Shown here in pieces: positions 5,214-14,385 of a stretch of 21,266 bases of DNA (its first letter is position 1; every line of letters begins with the position of its first letter). The DNA comes from a virus. Location: positions 1-21,266 of the IMG/VR virus record IMGVR_UViG_3300030331_000443; one strand, 5' to 3'. The notes below the pieces were generated by a model that saw only the letters and a program-made list of their open reading frames with translations, was not told where the DNA came from and searched no databases. Position numbers and translations under genes: made by a program.

Positions 5214-5745
5214 GGTCTGCTGGATATTGTGTCATGTTAGGTGTTACAACACCATCCTTTTCTGTTGAGCTATAAAGAGTAACTAAAGCTGCGGTATCTG
5301 CACAATCATCAATTTCAGTTTCCCTGGTCAGACAAGCAGTTCTAACACTTGTTCTATAAGTTTTAATTGCTGTGGGTATTGCTTTTGATGTCTCTGCTTT
5401 TCTTACAACGTACCAATCATATCTTGCTAATAAACTACCAGCAGTTACTTTTTCCTGTGCCTTCAATACTGATTTAACACCTTGTATTACCATCTGACTG
5501 CCATCAGAATTTTTTATTAATACGCCATCTTTATCTTTAGCATCTTCATCATCAAGTGCTTTTGCAGATCCATCGCCATTATAAAAACGACCATCAAATA
5601 TCGGTGCGTCAGCAACCTCAGTGATGCCAAGATCTTTTTTCTCTTTTGCTGTTGATAGTCTTAACCAGTTAGAAGGGTAATTAACATCCCCAACTGTAAA
5701 GGGAACATCAACTGCTAATAAGTTTCCGTTTAATTTAAATGCCAT
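5203..5745 (-). CDS. Probable tail-fibre assembly / attachment protein
   Basis: This 180-aa protein lies 9 nt after the large adhesin gene, the usual place of a fibre chaperone. The N-terminus (GNLLAVDVPFTVGDVNYPSNWLRLSTA, given in part) has the short beta-strand look of fibre-tip-interacting proteins. Residues about 100-140 contain a YDWYVVRKAET segment and a helical TYRTSVRTA segment, which resemble the C-terminal helical part of phage fibre-assembly proteins (DUF4376/TfaE-like). The acidic insertion at about 58-82 looks flexible. There is no signal peptide or membrane span. The assignment rests mostly on position and this local resemblance. Confidence 0.55.
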   Translation of the reverse strand: MAFKLNGNLLAVDVPFTVGDVNYPSNWLRLSTAKEKKDLGITEVADAPIFDGRFYNGDGSAKALDDEDAKDKDGVLIKNSDGSQMVIQGVKSVLKAQEKVTAGSLLARYDWYVVRKAETSKAIPTAIKTYRTSVRTACLTRETEIDDCADTAALVTLYSSTEKDGVVTPNMTQYPADPNA

Positions 5746-5754
5746 AATAATAGT

Positions 5755-8682
5755 TTACCTCGCACGAGAGTTTTTGAAAGGAGATTTTGCAAAAGCTAGA
5801 AAGATGTACACTCCTCCATTCCCATTAAAACTACCATCTGAATTACGTAATTTAAAGCCATTTGAAAGAAAATCTAAATTACAGTTATCAGCATCAATAT
5901 TTTCCCACTGAGTCGTATTCCAAACCATCTGGTTGTTTACTTGGTTAAATGGATTTCTTACATTGTTATAACCAATCCAAGGACTGTTATCTCCTGATGA
6001 ACTTCTTTTCAGCAGGACAAAAGCTGGCTCGAAATTACAAAAGACATACGTACCATTGGCATTAGCATTACCAACGTAGGAGCCGAATTTTGAATATGAG
6101 GAAACCTCGCTGAAACACCACGCAATATAAGTGTCAGTTGATCCATTAGAACCACCATCAGAACCTACACTAAAAGTAGTAGAGGTTGGAGAAGTGTTAT
6201 TAAACCAATTAGCACTAGCACTACTTTCTGGAGAATTACTATCTAGGGTTAATCTCTTTGTATTCCCAACTCGTTCGTGATAAACAACCCAACTTGAAGA
6301 ACTTGGCCTTCTCCTAATAATTACCACTTTAGGTGCAACACCTAATCCATGACCTAAAGTTCCGTTTCCATTTGTACCTGTCCAGCCTACGACAGAAAAC
6401 CCTGCCGTTGGAGAGGCTTTTACAGTTGCTTGAATAGACCCATCAAAATTACTTGATCCAAGGGTTGAGTTTGTATTAGCCTGTCCTCCCATGCCACTAT
6501 GATTAGTACAGTAATAGTAAAGAGTAGGAGCAGAAGCAGCTACTACAATTTGTGTGAAAGCTCCACTAGATCCCGGTGTGCCTGATGTGGTAACTCCTGT
6601 TGTATATTCAGATCCACCACCATGAGTACCATTTGATGTAGTAGAGAACCTTAATGGATGTCCAGAGTTAGAACTATCAGACTGATCGAAAATATAAGTG
6701 CCACCTTCTGCAAGGTCAAGAGTTACAGCAGACGTTCCAAAATCATCGAATCTATATTTATTACCACCATCAGAAACAACTTTTACTGTATAAGTTTTAC
6801 TATCTGTTTCTCCTGCATCCCAACAAAGAGCTTGATAAGTTCTTCCTGTTTGGTTATAAGTTTGATAATTATTATAAACTCCATCACTTCCAACAGTTAG
6901 ACCATTGGAGTCAAAAGAAACTAAATAACTTGAATTTGTTACTTCTACCGAAGTGTCTGAAGGAGACAATGACTTTGTAGATCCTCTTACAGAATCATGT
7001 ACACTTGTTTTCCCATGTCCAGACTCAGGATTTAAGGCTTTATAGACAACCCAATCAGGTTGAAAATTTAATCCAGTTTGTGCATTTGTACTTTGATTAC
7101 CAGTAAAAACAAGGGTATTAAAATGTTTATCCCCTTTTAAAATTGTTGGGTCGGGTAAGTTTGATGAGCATATAGCTAACGCATTTGCTGGAACTGTATA
7201 TTTAAAATCTCCTATTCCATTTGCATCTGTATTGCCACCTGCTGTAGTTAGTCCAGAAAATGTACTATCTTGTCCAAAGTTAGCTTGATAATTAACACTA
7301 CTCCCACCAGAAGAAGAACTTACAATAATTCCAATACCTGTATGTCCTCCTGTATCTGTTGTAAAGAAAGTATCTCCTAAAGTAATTCCAGAAGTAGGAG
7401 TTGATTCATCAGAGTTGCCCGATCCATCTGCCCATTGCCCATTTTTTGAAAAATAAACTGTTGGGGTTCCAGCATCCATATCAATGTAGATGCCTACAAT
7501 ATCATCATTTCCATATCCAGCACCATGATTTGCATTTGATTCAGAACCATTAGTATTGACGTATTTTTGTCCATCAGGGCCATAATAATAAACATATCTA
7601 GAATTATTGCTTGAAGGAGATATTCCCACTTGATAAGATGAAACACCGATAAAGTTATTTTCACTTCCACCTGTTACTCTTACTTCTGCGTACCATTTAC
7701 CAGAAGTAGGAAGGAAAGTGCTTATACCTTGTCTGTTTAAGTTTCTGGCGGAACCACTTGAACCTGTAGTAAATTTTAAATTACCCTCTGCTAATGATGC
7801 TCCACTTGATGCAGGTGTTCCATACAGTCTAAATATTGCAAAATTATTAGTAGGACTATCTTTTACAGCATCGCCAGTTACGAAATTATTTGGTGTGAAG
7901 TTGTTAGAATTACCAGAAGAATCCTTGCCAAGTGTTGTTGCAGTCGTTCCAGAATTATCTGAAAAATTCAAATAAAATCCATTTGTTCCATAACTTCCTG
8001 TATATTTCTTAGGATTCCATTGACCTGTTTCTGCATTTGTCTCTCCAAAAGATGAAGGGTCAAGTTGTGATCCATCAATAAAATTAAATTCTGCTATATA
8101 ACCATTAAAGTTACCATAGGTGCTGTTAAGATTTGATCCTAGAGAGTTACTGCCGATTCTATGGTTAGTATTTAAATTGTAGTATAAATCATCATTTTGA
8201 CTTGGATAAGTTGCTGTTGACAAAGATGTTTCTTGAATACCGTTTACATACAATTTAGCTCTATCACTTGCTGTTCCCTGAGTTGTATCTACTGCAATGA
8301 CCAAATGATACCAAGCACTAAAATCTCTAAATTTTCTAGTTGTAATTAAACGTAAATTTGTACTTGGTTGCGGTGTTGAAACAAAATAAAGAGTATCATC
8401 ATTATTAAAATAAAAATTACCTTGAGAAGCTCCACTACCTCCCCCTCCAGTACTAAATATGGCATATTGATCATCTCCAATATTTCCTGGAGTATTACAT
8501 TTTTTAACCCAAACACTTACTGTAAATATCTTACGATTACCAGATGAACCAAAAGTTCTTGAAAAGTTAGAACCAGAGTTTACATCTGATGATCCTTGAT
8601 CATTTCTTACACTACGATCTACTGCATAAGCACTATCAGCAGCCCCAGAAGCTCCGACCCTTATTGCATCATAAAAACCCAT
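5755..8682 (-). CDS. Large multidomain tail fibre/adhesin: LamG, SPRY-like, cupredoxin-like, repeat modules
   Basis: In this 975-aa protein, residues about 50-245 form a LamG/concanavalin-like domain (FTVSVWVK, AWYHLVIAVD, AKLYVNG, GYIAEFNFIDG). Residues about 325-470 look like a SPRY-type sandwich (GKWYAEVRV, DIVGIYIDMD, VYFSKNG). Residues 520-620 (LNFQPDWVVYKAL), 759-857 (GLGVAPKVVIIRRR) and 865-968 (NFEPAFVLLKRS) are three diverged copies of one phage-fibre repeat. Between the first and second copies, residues about 629-737 resemble a cupredoxin, with His675 and a Cys725-x2-His728-x2-Met731 loop. The domains are typical of glycan- or surface-binding adhesins at the tail tip, so it probably decides host range. 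Its start overlaps the preceding stop (TAATG). Confidence 0.8.
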   Translation of the reverse strand: MGFYDAIRVGASGAADSAYAVDRSVRNDQGSSDVNSGSNFSRTFGSSGNRKIFTVSVWVKKCNTPGNIGDDQYAIFSTGGGGSGASQGNFYFNNDDTLYFVSTPQPSTNLRLITTRKFRDFSAWYHLVIAVDTTQGTASDRAKLYVNGIQETSLSTATYPSQNDDLYYNLNTNHRIGSNSLGSNLNSTYGNFNGYIAEFNFIDGSQLDPSSFGETNAETGQWNPKKYTGSYGTNGFYLNFSDNSGTTATTLGKDSSGNSNNFTPNNFVTGDAVKDSPTNNFAIFRLYGTPASSGASLAEGNLKFTTGSSGSARNLNRQGISTFLPTSGKWYAEVRVTGGSENNFIGVSSYQVGISPSSNNSRYVYYYGPDGQKYVNTNGSESNANHGAGYGNDDIVGIYIDMDAGTPTVYFSKNGQWADGSGNSDESTPTSGITLGDTFFTTDTGGHTGIGIIVSSSSGGSSVNYQANFGQDSTFSGLTTAGGNTDANGIGDFKYTVPANALAICSSNLPDPTILKGDKHFNTLVFTGNQSTNAQTGLNFQPDWVVYKALNPESGHGKTSVHDSVRGSTKSLSPSDTSVEVTNSSYLVSFDSNGLTVGSDGVYNNYQTYNQTGRTYQALCWDAGETDSKTYTVKVVSDGGNKYRFDDFGTSAVTLDLAEGGTYIFDQSDSSNSGHPLRFSTTSNGTHGGGSEYTTGVTTSGTPGSSGAFTQIVVAASAPTLYYYCTNHSGMGGQANTNSTLGSSNFDGSIQATVKASPTAGFSVVGWTGTNGNGTLGHGLGVAPKVVIIRRRPSSSSWVVYHERVGNTKRLTLDSNSPESSASANWFNNTSPTSTTFSVGSDGGSNGSTDTYIAWCFSEVSSYSKFGSYVGNANANGTYVFCNFEPAFVLLKRSSSGDNSPWIGYNNVRNPFNQVNNQMVWNTTQWENIDADNCNLDFLSNGFKLRNSDGSFNGNGGVYIFLAFAKSPFKNSRAR

Positions 8683-9638
8683 TACTTAACGTCCAAAGAA
8701 ACTGCACAATGGATTACGTTACTGGATAAAATTACATAATCAATCCGATCAACTGCAGCGGCAGCCGTTGATAATGTTGGTGCTGTTCCGCCTACAAATT
8801 TAAACGCTGCGTTAAATGAAGCTGTCCTAGAGCCAGTACCATCTTGTGTAATAAATATCGAACCTGCCTGACCTACTACCTGATTACTTGGTGCTGCAAA
8901 TGTTCTATTACCACCGAGTGTCACTGAATGATGACAGGCTGTTGCCATATCTATTGTTATTGTTGCTCCATCAGAAAGTGCTGTTATATTAGCTGCTGCT
9001 CCTCCTGTAAGTGAAACACCACCGCTTGCCAGTTGAAATTTAGTAGATCCACCTAATTGTAATTTTAAATCTCCTGTTCCAGCATCATTAATAATTGAAT
9101 CACTTGCATCATGGAATATTTCTAAATCTCCGCCTGTACCAAATACAGCTTTTGCATCATCAGCAAACTCTAGTGCATTATCTGATTTATCAAAAACTAC
9201 GTTTGCACTTGCTCCTGTAAAAGTTACATCGCCATCATGTGTAGCACCATCATCTACTACTGTTCCAGTAACATTAAGTCCTGTTGAACTTACATTTGCT
9301 CTTACAGATCCACCAGTAGCAATATCAAAATTATCTGCTCCACTTGAAAATATACCTGTATTTAAATCATCTCTAAAAGCTAAACCAGGAGTTGATGCAC
9401 TTCCATCTTCAAGAGTTAACGTGCCATCTAACTGAAGTAACTCTACCCAACCATTATTAGAGCTATTTCTTATTTTTAAAATACCTGTTGTTGTATCAGC
9501 CCACCATTGGTACGCATATTTTGTAGATGGTTCAGAAGAACTTGAATTATTACTGACAATCGCAGACAGTACGTTATTTAGGTCGGTTCTAACCGCAGCA
9601 CCCGTGCCATTATCAATTACATAGTCGTGTGTAGCCAT
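8682..9638 (-). CDS. Short tail fibre protein
   Basis: This 318-aa protein has an N-terminal module (MATHDYVIDNGTGAAVRTDL, then YAYQWWADTTTGILKIRN) that is common at the start of marine phage fibres and probably docks to the tail tip. The middle (residues about 75-200) is a Gly/Asp/Thr-rich beta repeat region (DGTLTLEDGS, TGIFSSGADNFDIATGG) typical of trimeric fibre shafts. The C-terminus (about 215-318) is a beta-rich head (SVTLGGNRTFAAP, GSIFITQDGTGSRT). It is followed directly by the large adhesin. The start ATG has little ribosome-binding signal but abuts the stop of a seven-codon leader frame. Calling it a fibre is secure; the receptor is unknown. Confidence 0.75.
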   Translation of the reverse strand: MATHDYVIDNGTGAAVRTDLNNVLSAIVSNNSSSSEPSTKYAYQWWADTTTGILKIRNSSNNGWVELLQLDGTLTLEDGSASTPGLAFRDDLNTGIFSSGADNFDIATGGSVRANVSSTGLNVTGTVVDDGATHDGDVTFTGASANVVFDKSDNALEFADDAKAVFGTGGDLEIFHDASDSIINDAGTGDLKLQLGGSTKFQLASGGVSLTGGAAANITALSDGATITIDMATACHHSVTLGGNRTFAAPSNQVVGQAGSIFITQDGTGSRTASFNAAFKFVGGTAPTLSTAAAAVDRIDYVILSSNVIHCAVSLDVK

Positions 9639-9671
9639 CTAACCTGTAAACTTTTTACTCATTCTACCCTC
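9639..9671 (-). promoter_or_regulatory. Seven-codon leader frame with strong ribosome binding site before the fibre gene
   Basis: GGAGG, part of the last codons of the J-like gene, lies 5-6 nt before ATG 9662-9660. That frame encodes MSKKFTG and stops at TAG 9641-9639, immediately followed by the fibre ATG 9638. Ribosomes loading here could terminate and restart on the fibre gene. Confidence 0.35.
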
Positions 9672-12600
9672 CTTTACCAAATCCGACAGCCTGATAAGTG
9701 AAATTTCTATCAATCGAAGCATTTGAGGAGTTTTTAAAGTGAACAGTAAATCCTGTCCCACTTACACTAGAAACTACAAAATAATCTCCAGATGCCATAT
9801 TTTGAGCATTGATACCAATAGAAGGTAAATTAGAATTTGCTCCTAATAAGGAAGAAGTACCAACAAAGAATGGATGAGTAAAGGTAATAGCCTTTGCACC
9901 TGCTCCGCTTGCTGTTACATTGCCTTGTTCTGTTCTTCTCTGTAAAGACGCTGTATAACCTAATTGAGAAACTCTAATATCTTGTGCAGGATCTTTACTT
10001 GTAAAATTAGTTCTAAATTGAAATCCTCTTCCTTTATAAGTGCCATTTGCAAATGTTTGAAATCCTGTATAAGTAGGAGATCCAGAACTAGGGTCATCTT
10101 GTGTAACTCTTACTAACATTTCGGCATTAACATCTGTTGCTTGAACTCCATCAAAATCTCCCCAAGTATCAATATTTGCACTTCTACTATCAAATAAATC
10201 ATTAGGGTAAAAGGCTTCTGTTAGAAAATGACGTTTAAGGTCAAGACTAAATACACCACCTAAATCTAAAGTATCTCCACCAGCAGTTCCACCAAAATCA
10301 TAAGTACCAGAAGAGCTAATGCCTCCAAAATCATCAAGAGAAGAGACAGTATCTAAATCTGTTATTGAATCAAAGTTACCAGCACCAACTAAATTTAAGC
10401 TATTCGTACCAGCGTCATAAGAAACATTAGTTTTTGTACCTTGGAATTGAGGACTATCTAAATCTTCTCTTCTTGTTTGTGCTATCAAAGGAGCAAGATT
10501 ATCTGGTAAATCAAAAACTACACTTGCTTCTCCAGAACAAAATCTACCACCATCATCTTGGAATTTTAAAATATATTCCCCTTCGAGATATGGAACTTCA
10601 GCAGTTGTAGTATTTCCAGCTAACGCTTGAATAAGGTCAACAGAGTTAGAAAAAGTCCCTGTTCCATCAGTTTTAGTTGAGTGTCTTACATAAACTAAAC
10701 CTCCATGAGTAACGTCTAAATCTGTAGATAAATTCCAACGTAATCTTACTAATTTAGAACTAATTGGTTCTGCTGTAAGTCCAGTAACATCTGATGGTAA
10801 AGCAGTTTTACCAACTGCATTAAATGTTAAATCAGCAGAAGTCGCACTTGTTTGTAATGCAGCATTATAACTGAATACTTGTATTTCATACGTTCCAATA
10901 TCACTATTGAATATTTCAAAGTCAGGAGAAGATACTGTCTGAGAAACAAAATTACCATTGTTAAATCTGTAATTAACTTGATACTGCGTGACACCAGTAA
11001 TAGGTTGCCAGCTAACGATAAGTTTAGATACAGCTTGATTATTTATTTCAACAATTTTTTCTTCAGCTTGCAAAGCTGATGGAGGATTTTTCGGGAGATT
11101 TAATATTGATACAGTTCTTGCTGGCAAACTCGCACCATCTTCAATGAAAGCATACTTAGCATTTACATAAGATAGAGCAGTAATCGCATAATTGATACCA
11201 TCAGATTCTTCTACTGTTATTACTCTGAATTTTTGAGCTTTAACTGTGTCATTCTGTAAAAGCCATCCTGAATTAACATTTGGTGCTTGAGAAAAAGCAC
11301 TATCAACTGTAATTACTGCACCAGAAATAGATTGAACACCTTTTGTCTCCATCGTTCCATTAGGGAGAATAACACTAAGAGTTGGATTATTTGTTGTTGC
11401 TAAATCAGTTGCAGCAGTATCATCTACAGTTATCTGGGTTGTTGTTGCAGCACTTATTCTTCCTCCTCTTCTAACACCAGAACGAACAGGGTCAGCTATT
11501 TCAATCACAGCACCAGGTCTTACAACAACACCTGAATCTATAGAAGTTGCAAATGCAACTATTTCACTTTCATTTTGTTCTGCAAATAAAATAGCTTTTG
11601 CTAATCTTCTAGCCTGACCTCTTGATGTACACGCAAATCCTTTTACTTGTTTAATAATTACTCCTAGCTTGGCTATCGAGGCGGTATCTTCATAAACCTC
11701 ATAATCTATCTCTCTACTATCCATGTTGAAGTAAGAAACAGAAATGACTGTATTTCTTGTTTTTAATCCACTTCCTGAATAATTAAAGCCTTCTGGAGTA
11801 ACATTAGCTAAATTAAATAAATAGCTTGCATCTTTTGGACTGTCTTGTGCAAGAAGAATACTACCAGCAGACCATATAGGCATACACCTCATAACACCTG
11901 CCAATTCATTTATCAAATCAAATGCTTCACTTGATGATTGAATATTTACATTACAACTAAATCTAGCTTCCTGTCCTCCAAAACCATCTGATACCAATGT
12001 ATTTGCAAATTTACTGGCAGTAACGAAAGAGAATAAATCAAGAGAACTTTCTGTTATATGATTACCAAATCCATAGCGTGTGTCTAACAGTAAGTCTAAT
12101 AAGACCATTGCAGGACATGAGCACCATTGAGCAGCACCCATAACACCATTGAAAATATAACCAGTGGGATAAATTATACGACCAGTAGCAGAATCAATAC
12201 TTGGTGTGCCAGAGCCACTAGCACCTGCACCAGGAATCCTTACTTTTATTCCTCTGATACGATATTTTCTGGTAGGAATTGATTGGAATTGCATAGAATC
12301 CAACCTGAGAGAAGCATAAGCACTATTGGCATAGGTATTGGAGTCATCAATAATTTCTCCAATACTTGTCCATGTGAAAGCATCTATAAGACTTGAAGTT
12401 GTACTATCAGCAGTGACTCTTGTAACTCTTATATCAACAGGAAAAGCACCTGTAAGATTTACTCTGTAATCTCTTTGGTAAGCATCAGCACTTCTACCTG
12501 TGATAGTGTCATCAATAACATCAGTAAATCCACCAGAATTGTATTGCACTGATATTTTTAATTGAACTGATGTACCAAGTAAATCTCCTTGATCTGTTGC

Positions 12601-13071
12601 TTTTTGTAGTTGAGGAAAAGTAATTGTTACATTTGCTGCATCAACATTTGAATTTGTTATCTGCCTGGTAACAGGAGAAGATTGAGTAACAGTTACGCCT
12701 ACTGCTGTAACAGAAGAACTACTTTCAATACCTTCAACTTTTGTCTGACCTGACGTACCAAAACGAGGATTAAATGTTACATCTTGAAAATTAAAATCAG
12801 TCGTGGCTGGATTGGTTGAATCAGCAGTTGATTTTAAAACAGGAGTATCATTTAGAAATACATCTTTTAGTGCAGCATTATTATATGCAGCAGTTCCCTG
12901 CGTTCTACCTTCTTTTGAAGCAGAAGCAAAACCTTCAATTTCCCCTTCAGAAATAAGATCAAGAAAAGTGGCGAACTGCCTACTGTGTAAAGTATCAGGT
13001 GCTCTAGTTGGTTGTGGTGGAGCTGGAGGAGAAGGAGGACCACCAGCACCTCTGATAATCTTTTTGGTCAT
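9664..13071 (-). CDS. J: Tail tip host-specificity protein, lambda gpJ-like
   Basis: This 1135-aa protein is the same size class as lambda gpJ (1132 aa) and sits in the J position after K and I. The start is glycine/proline-rich (residues 8-25), followed by the typical HSRQFATFLDLISEGEIEGF segment (29-48). Residues about 240-650 hold the phage tail-hub and attachment domains, including SIPTRKYRIRGIKVRIP and the helix AQWCSCPAMVLLDLLLDTRYG. Two fibronectin type III domains follow at about 664-752 and 758-855. The C-terminus (about 985-1135) is beta-rich and probably receptor-facing. It forms the central tip trimer that contacts the host receptor. Its start overlaps the I-like gene by ATGA; its end carries the ribosome binding site for the fibre leader. 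Confidence 0.9.
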   Translation of the reverse strand: MTKKIIRGAGGPPSPPAPPQPTRAPDTLHSRQFATFLDLISEGEIEGFASASKEGRTQGTAAYNNAALKDVFLNDTPVLKSTADSTNPATTDFNFQDVTFNPRFGTSGQTKVEGIESSSSVTAVGVTVTQSSPVTRQITNSNVDAANVTITFPQLQKATDQGDLLGTSVQLKISVQYNSGGFTDVIDDTITGRSADAYQRDYRVNLTGAFPVDIRVTRVTADSTTSSLIDAFTWTSIGEIIDDSNTYANSAYASLRLDSMQFQSIPTRKYRIRGIKVRIPGAGASGSGTPSIDSATGRIIYPTGYIFNGVMGAAQWCSCPAMVLLDLLLDTRYGFGNHITESSLDLFSFVTASKFANTLVSDGFGGQEARFSCNVNIQSSSEAFDLINELAGVMRCMPIWSAGSILLAQDSPKDASYLFNLANVTPEGFNYSGSGLKTRNTVISVSYFNMDSREIDYEVYEDTASIAKLGVIIKQVKGFACTSRGQARRLAKAILFAEQNESEIVAFATSIDSGVVVRPGAVIEIADPVRSGVRRGGRISAATTTQITVDDTAATDLATTNNPTLSVILPNGTMETKGVQSISGAVITVDSAFSQAPNVNSGWLLQNDTVKAQKFRVITVEESDGINYAITALSYVNAKYAFIEDGASLPARTVSILNLPKNPPSALQAEEKIVEINNQAVSKLIVSWQPITGVTQYQVNYRFNNGNFVSQTVSSPDFEIFNSDIGTYEIQVFSYNAALQTSATSADLTFNAVGKTALPSDVTGLTAEPISSKLVRLRWNLSTDLDVTHGGLVYVRHSTKTDGTGTFSNSVDLIQALAGNTTTAEVPYLEGEYILKFQDDGGRFCSGEASVVFDLPDNLAPLIAQTRREDLDSPQFQGTKTNVSYDAGTNSLNLVGAGNFDSITDLDTVSSLDDFGGISSSGTYDFGGTAGGDTLDLGGVFSLDLKRHFLTEAFYPNDLFDSRSANIDTWGDFDGVQATDVNAEMLVRVTQDDPSSGSPTYTGFQTFANGTYKGRGFQFRTNFTSKDPAQDIRVSQLGYTASLQRRTEQGNVTASGAGAKAITFTHPFFVGTSSLLGANSNLPSIGINAQNMASGDYFVVSSVSGTGFTVHFKNSSNASIDRNFTYQAVGFGKGG

Positions 13072-13694
13072 GCTTGCACCTGCTGAGTGTCAATCGCACC
13101 ACTTATAACAACTGATCCTGTAACTATCTCTCCATAAACTATTGGAACGGGAGTTCCTGCCCGTGATGTATTTTGCGTTCCAGAAAAACTATAAGATAAT
13201 TGTGGATCTTGTTCTGACTTAAATTCTTTTGGTTTTGGTACAGGAAATAACATTTCAGATACTCCTTGTAAAACAAGAGAAGCTCCTAAATAAACAGCAG
13301 CTTTACCTAAAAAAGTACCAGTAAGTCCTGTAATTGCACCTGCATTTGCTAAAGGTACTTTTGCAAAAGTAAAACCTACACCACCTGTTAAGAAAGCACC
13401 TCCAATTAAAGCAGCACCCAATAATACTTTTCCAAAACCTCCTCTTCCAGCACCAGCTATTACTGGCACAAAATGTATATCTTCTTGACCTATTGGATGA
13501 TGTATTTCTTCTTCTCCTACATCATAATTACCAACTTTAACTTGGTAATATTTAGGATTCATATATTTTTCTATCTGAGGAAAATTGTTAACAAGAAAAC
13601 TAACTGCTTTTGCAAGACTATCTACCTGTATTTCAAATTCTTTATGCCCTATAAATTCAGCAAGCTCGCCATATAACTTTAACTTACGCAACAT
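13068..13694 (-). CDS. I: Tail assembly protein, lambda gpI-like
   Basis: In this 208-aa protein, residues 1-78 fit a beta-grasp (ubiquitin-like) domain (MLRKLKLYGELAEFIG, then a helix AVSFLVNNFP and DIHFVPVIAG). Residues about 80-150 are a glycine/alanine-rich hydrophobic stretch. The C-terminus (SYSFSGTQNTSRAGTPVPIVYG) is typical of the I family. In lambda, gpI is needed for tail tip assembly but is not found in the mature virion. The gene overlaps K by 11 nt and J by 4 nt, in the lambda order. Confidence 0.85.
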   Translation of the reverse strand: MLRKLKLYGELAEFIGHKEFEIQVDSLAKAVSFLVNNFPQIEKYMNPKYYQVKVGNYDVGEEEIHHPIGQEDIHFVPVIAGAGRGGFGKVLLGAALIGGAFLTGGVGFTFAKVPLANAGAITGLTGTFLGKAAVYLGASLVLQGVSEMLFPVPKPKEFKSEQDPQLSYSFSGTQNTSRAGTPVPIVYGEIVTGSVVISGAIDTQQVQA

Positions 13695-14385
13695 AACGAT
13701 ACCTCCCTCCTGTACATTTTAATAACCATTGAGAATAAGGCTCTCTACAAGATAGTCTATCGGTTAAATGATGTAAAACATCTCCATCTAAAAAAATAGC
13801 CACATGATTTAAACCAGGAGATCCTATAGACATTAACAAAGCATCGCCATTCATTGTCTGTTCATCTGGTCTTAATTGTCTAAATCCAGTTCTCCATGCA
13901 CAAGTTTCAAATAATGGATTCAAAATAAACTCTTCTGGGGTTGTAGGTCTATCCCAATGTTTAAGTTCAATACCTTTTTCTTCCTTATACCAATCTTTTA
14001 CTAAAGACCAACAATCAGTAACACCCCAAACCCACGGACGGCCAAGTAAAGGTGGTTTGTATCCACAGGGTTCACAATATCCCCATGTTTCTGTTTTTGG
14101 ATTAACAATATGCCAAGGAAGTTTACTTTGTTCACAACTAATCTGATCTGCCTGACTAGCAACAGGAGGTGTTACGGGATGACTATGAACAATAGCTGTA
14201 ATTTCTCCAGTATTATCAGCTTTTACATAATCTTCTGGATCAAGAATAAAACACTGATGATCTGTCATGGCAAGATTACGACAAGGATAGTATCTTTCTT
14301 TTCCTCTAACATTTAATAAAAGACCACAAGACTCTTTAGGATCTTGGTCTTTCGCATGAGCAAGTGCTTCTTCTTTCCAATTCAT
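13684..14385 (-). CDS. K: Tail tip peptidase with JAMM and NlpC/P60 domains, lambda gpK-like
   Basis: This 233-aa protein has an N-terminal JAB/MPN domain with a complete JAMM metalloprotease signature: Glu18, His67-x-His69, Ser77 and Asp80. The C-terminal NlpC/P60 cysteine-peptidase domain has Cys125 (VTDCWSLV) and His194 (NHVAIF), with His205 or His206 as likely third residue. All catalytic positions are present, so both activities could be real: peptidoglycan peptide cleavage during entry and a metal-dependent cleavage during tip assembly. It is placed between the L and I homologues with short overlaps. Confidence 0.9.
   Translation of the reverse strand: MNWKEEALAHAKDQDPKESCGLLLNVRGKERYYPCRNLAMTDHQCFILDPEDYVKADNTGEITAIVHSHPVTPPVASQADQISCEQSKLPWHIVNPKTETWGYCEPCGYKPPLLGRPWVWGVTDCWSLVKDWYKEEKGIELKHWDRPTTPEEFILNPLFETCAWRTGFRQLRPDEQTMNGDALLMSIGSPGLNHVAIFLDGDVLHHLTDRLSCREPYSQWLLKCTGGRYRYVA

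Noticed and set aside
6658-7975. Plus-strand ORFs of 80-85 aa within the adhesin region
   Set aside because: They are antisense shadows of the well-supported multidomain fibre gene and have low-complexity Ser/Ile/Leu content typical of reverse-strand reading.
12867-13049. Leucine-rich 60-aa minus-strand ORF
   Set aside because: It lies wholly inside the start of the J-like gene in another frame; its leucine runs come from the proline/glutamine codons of the real gene read out of frame.
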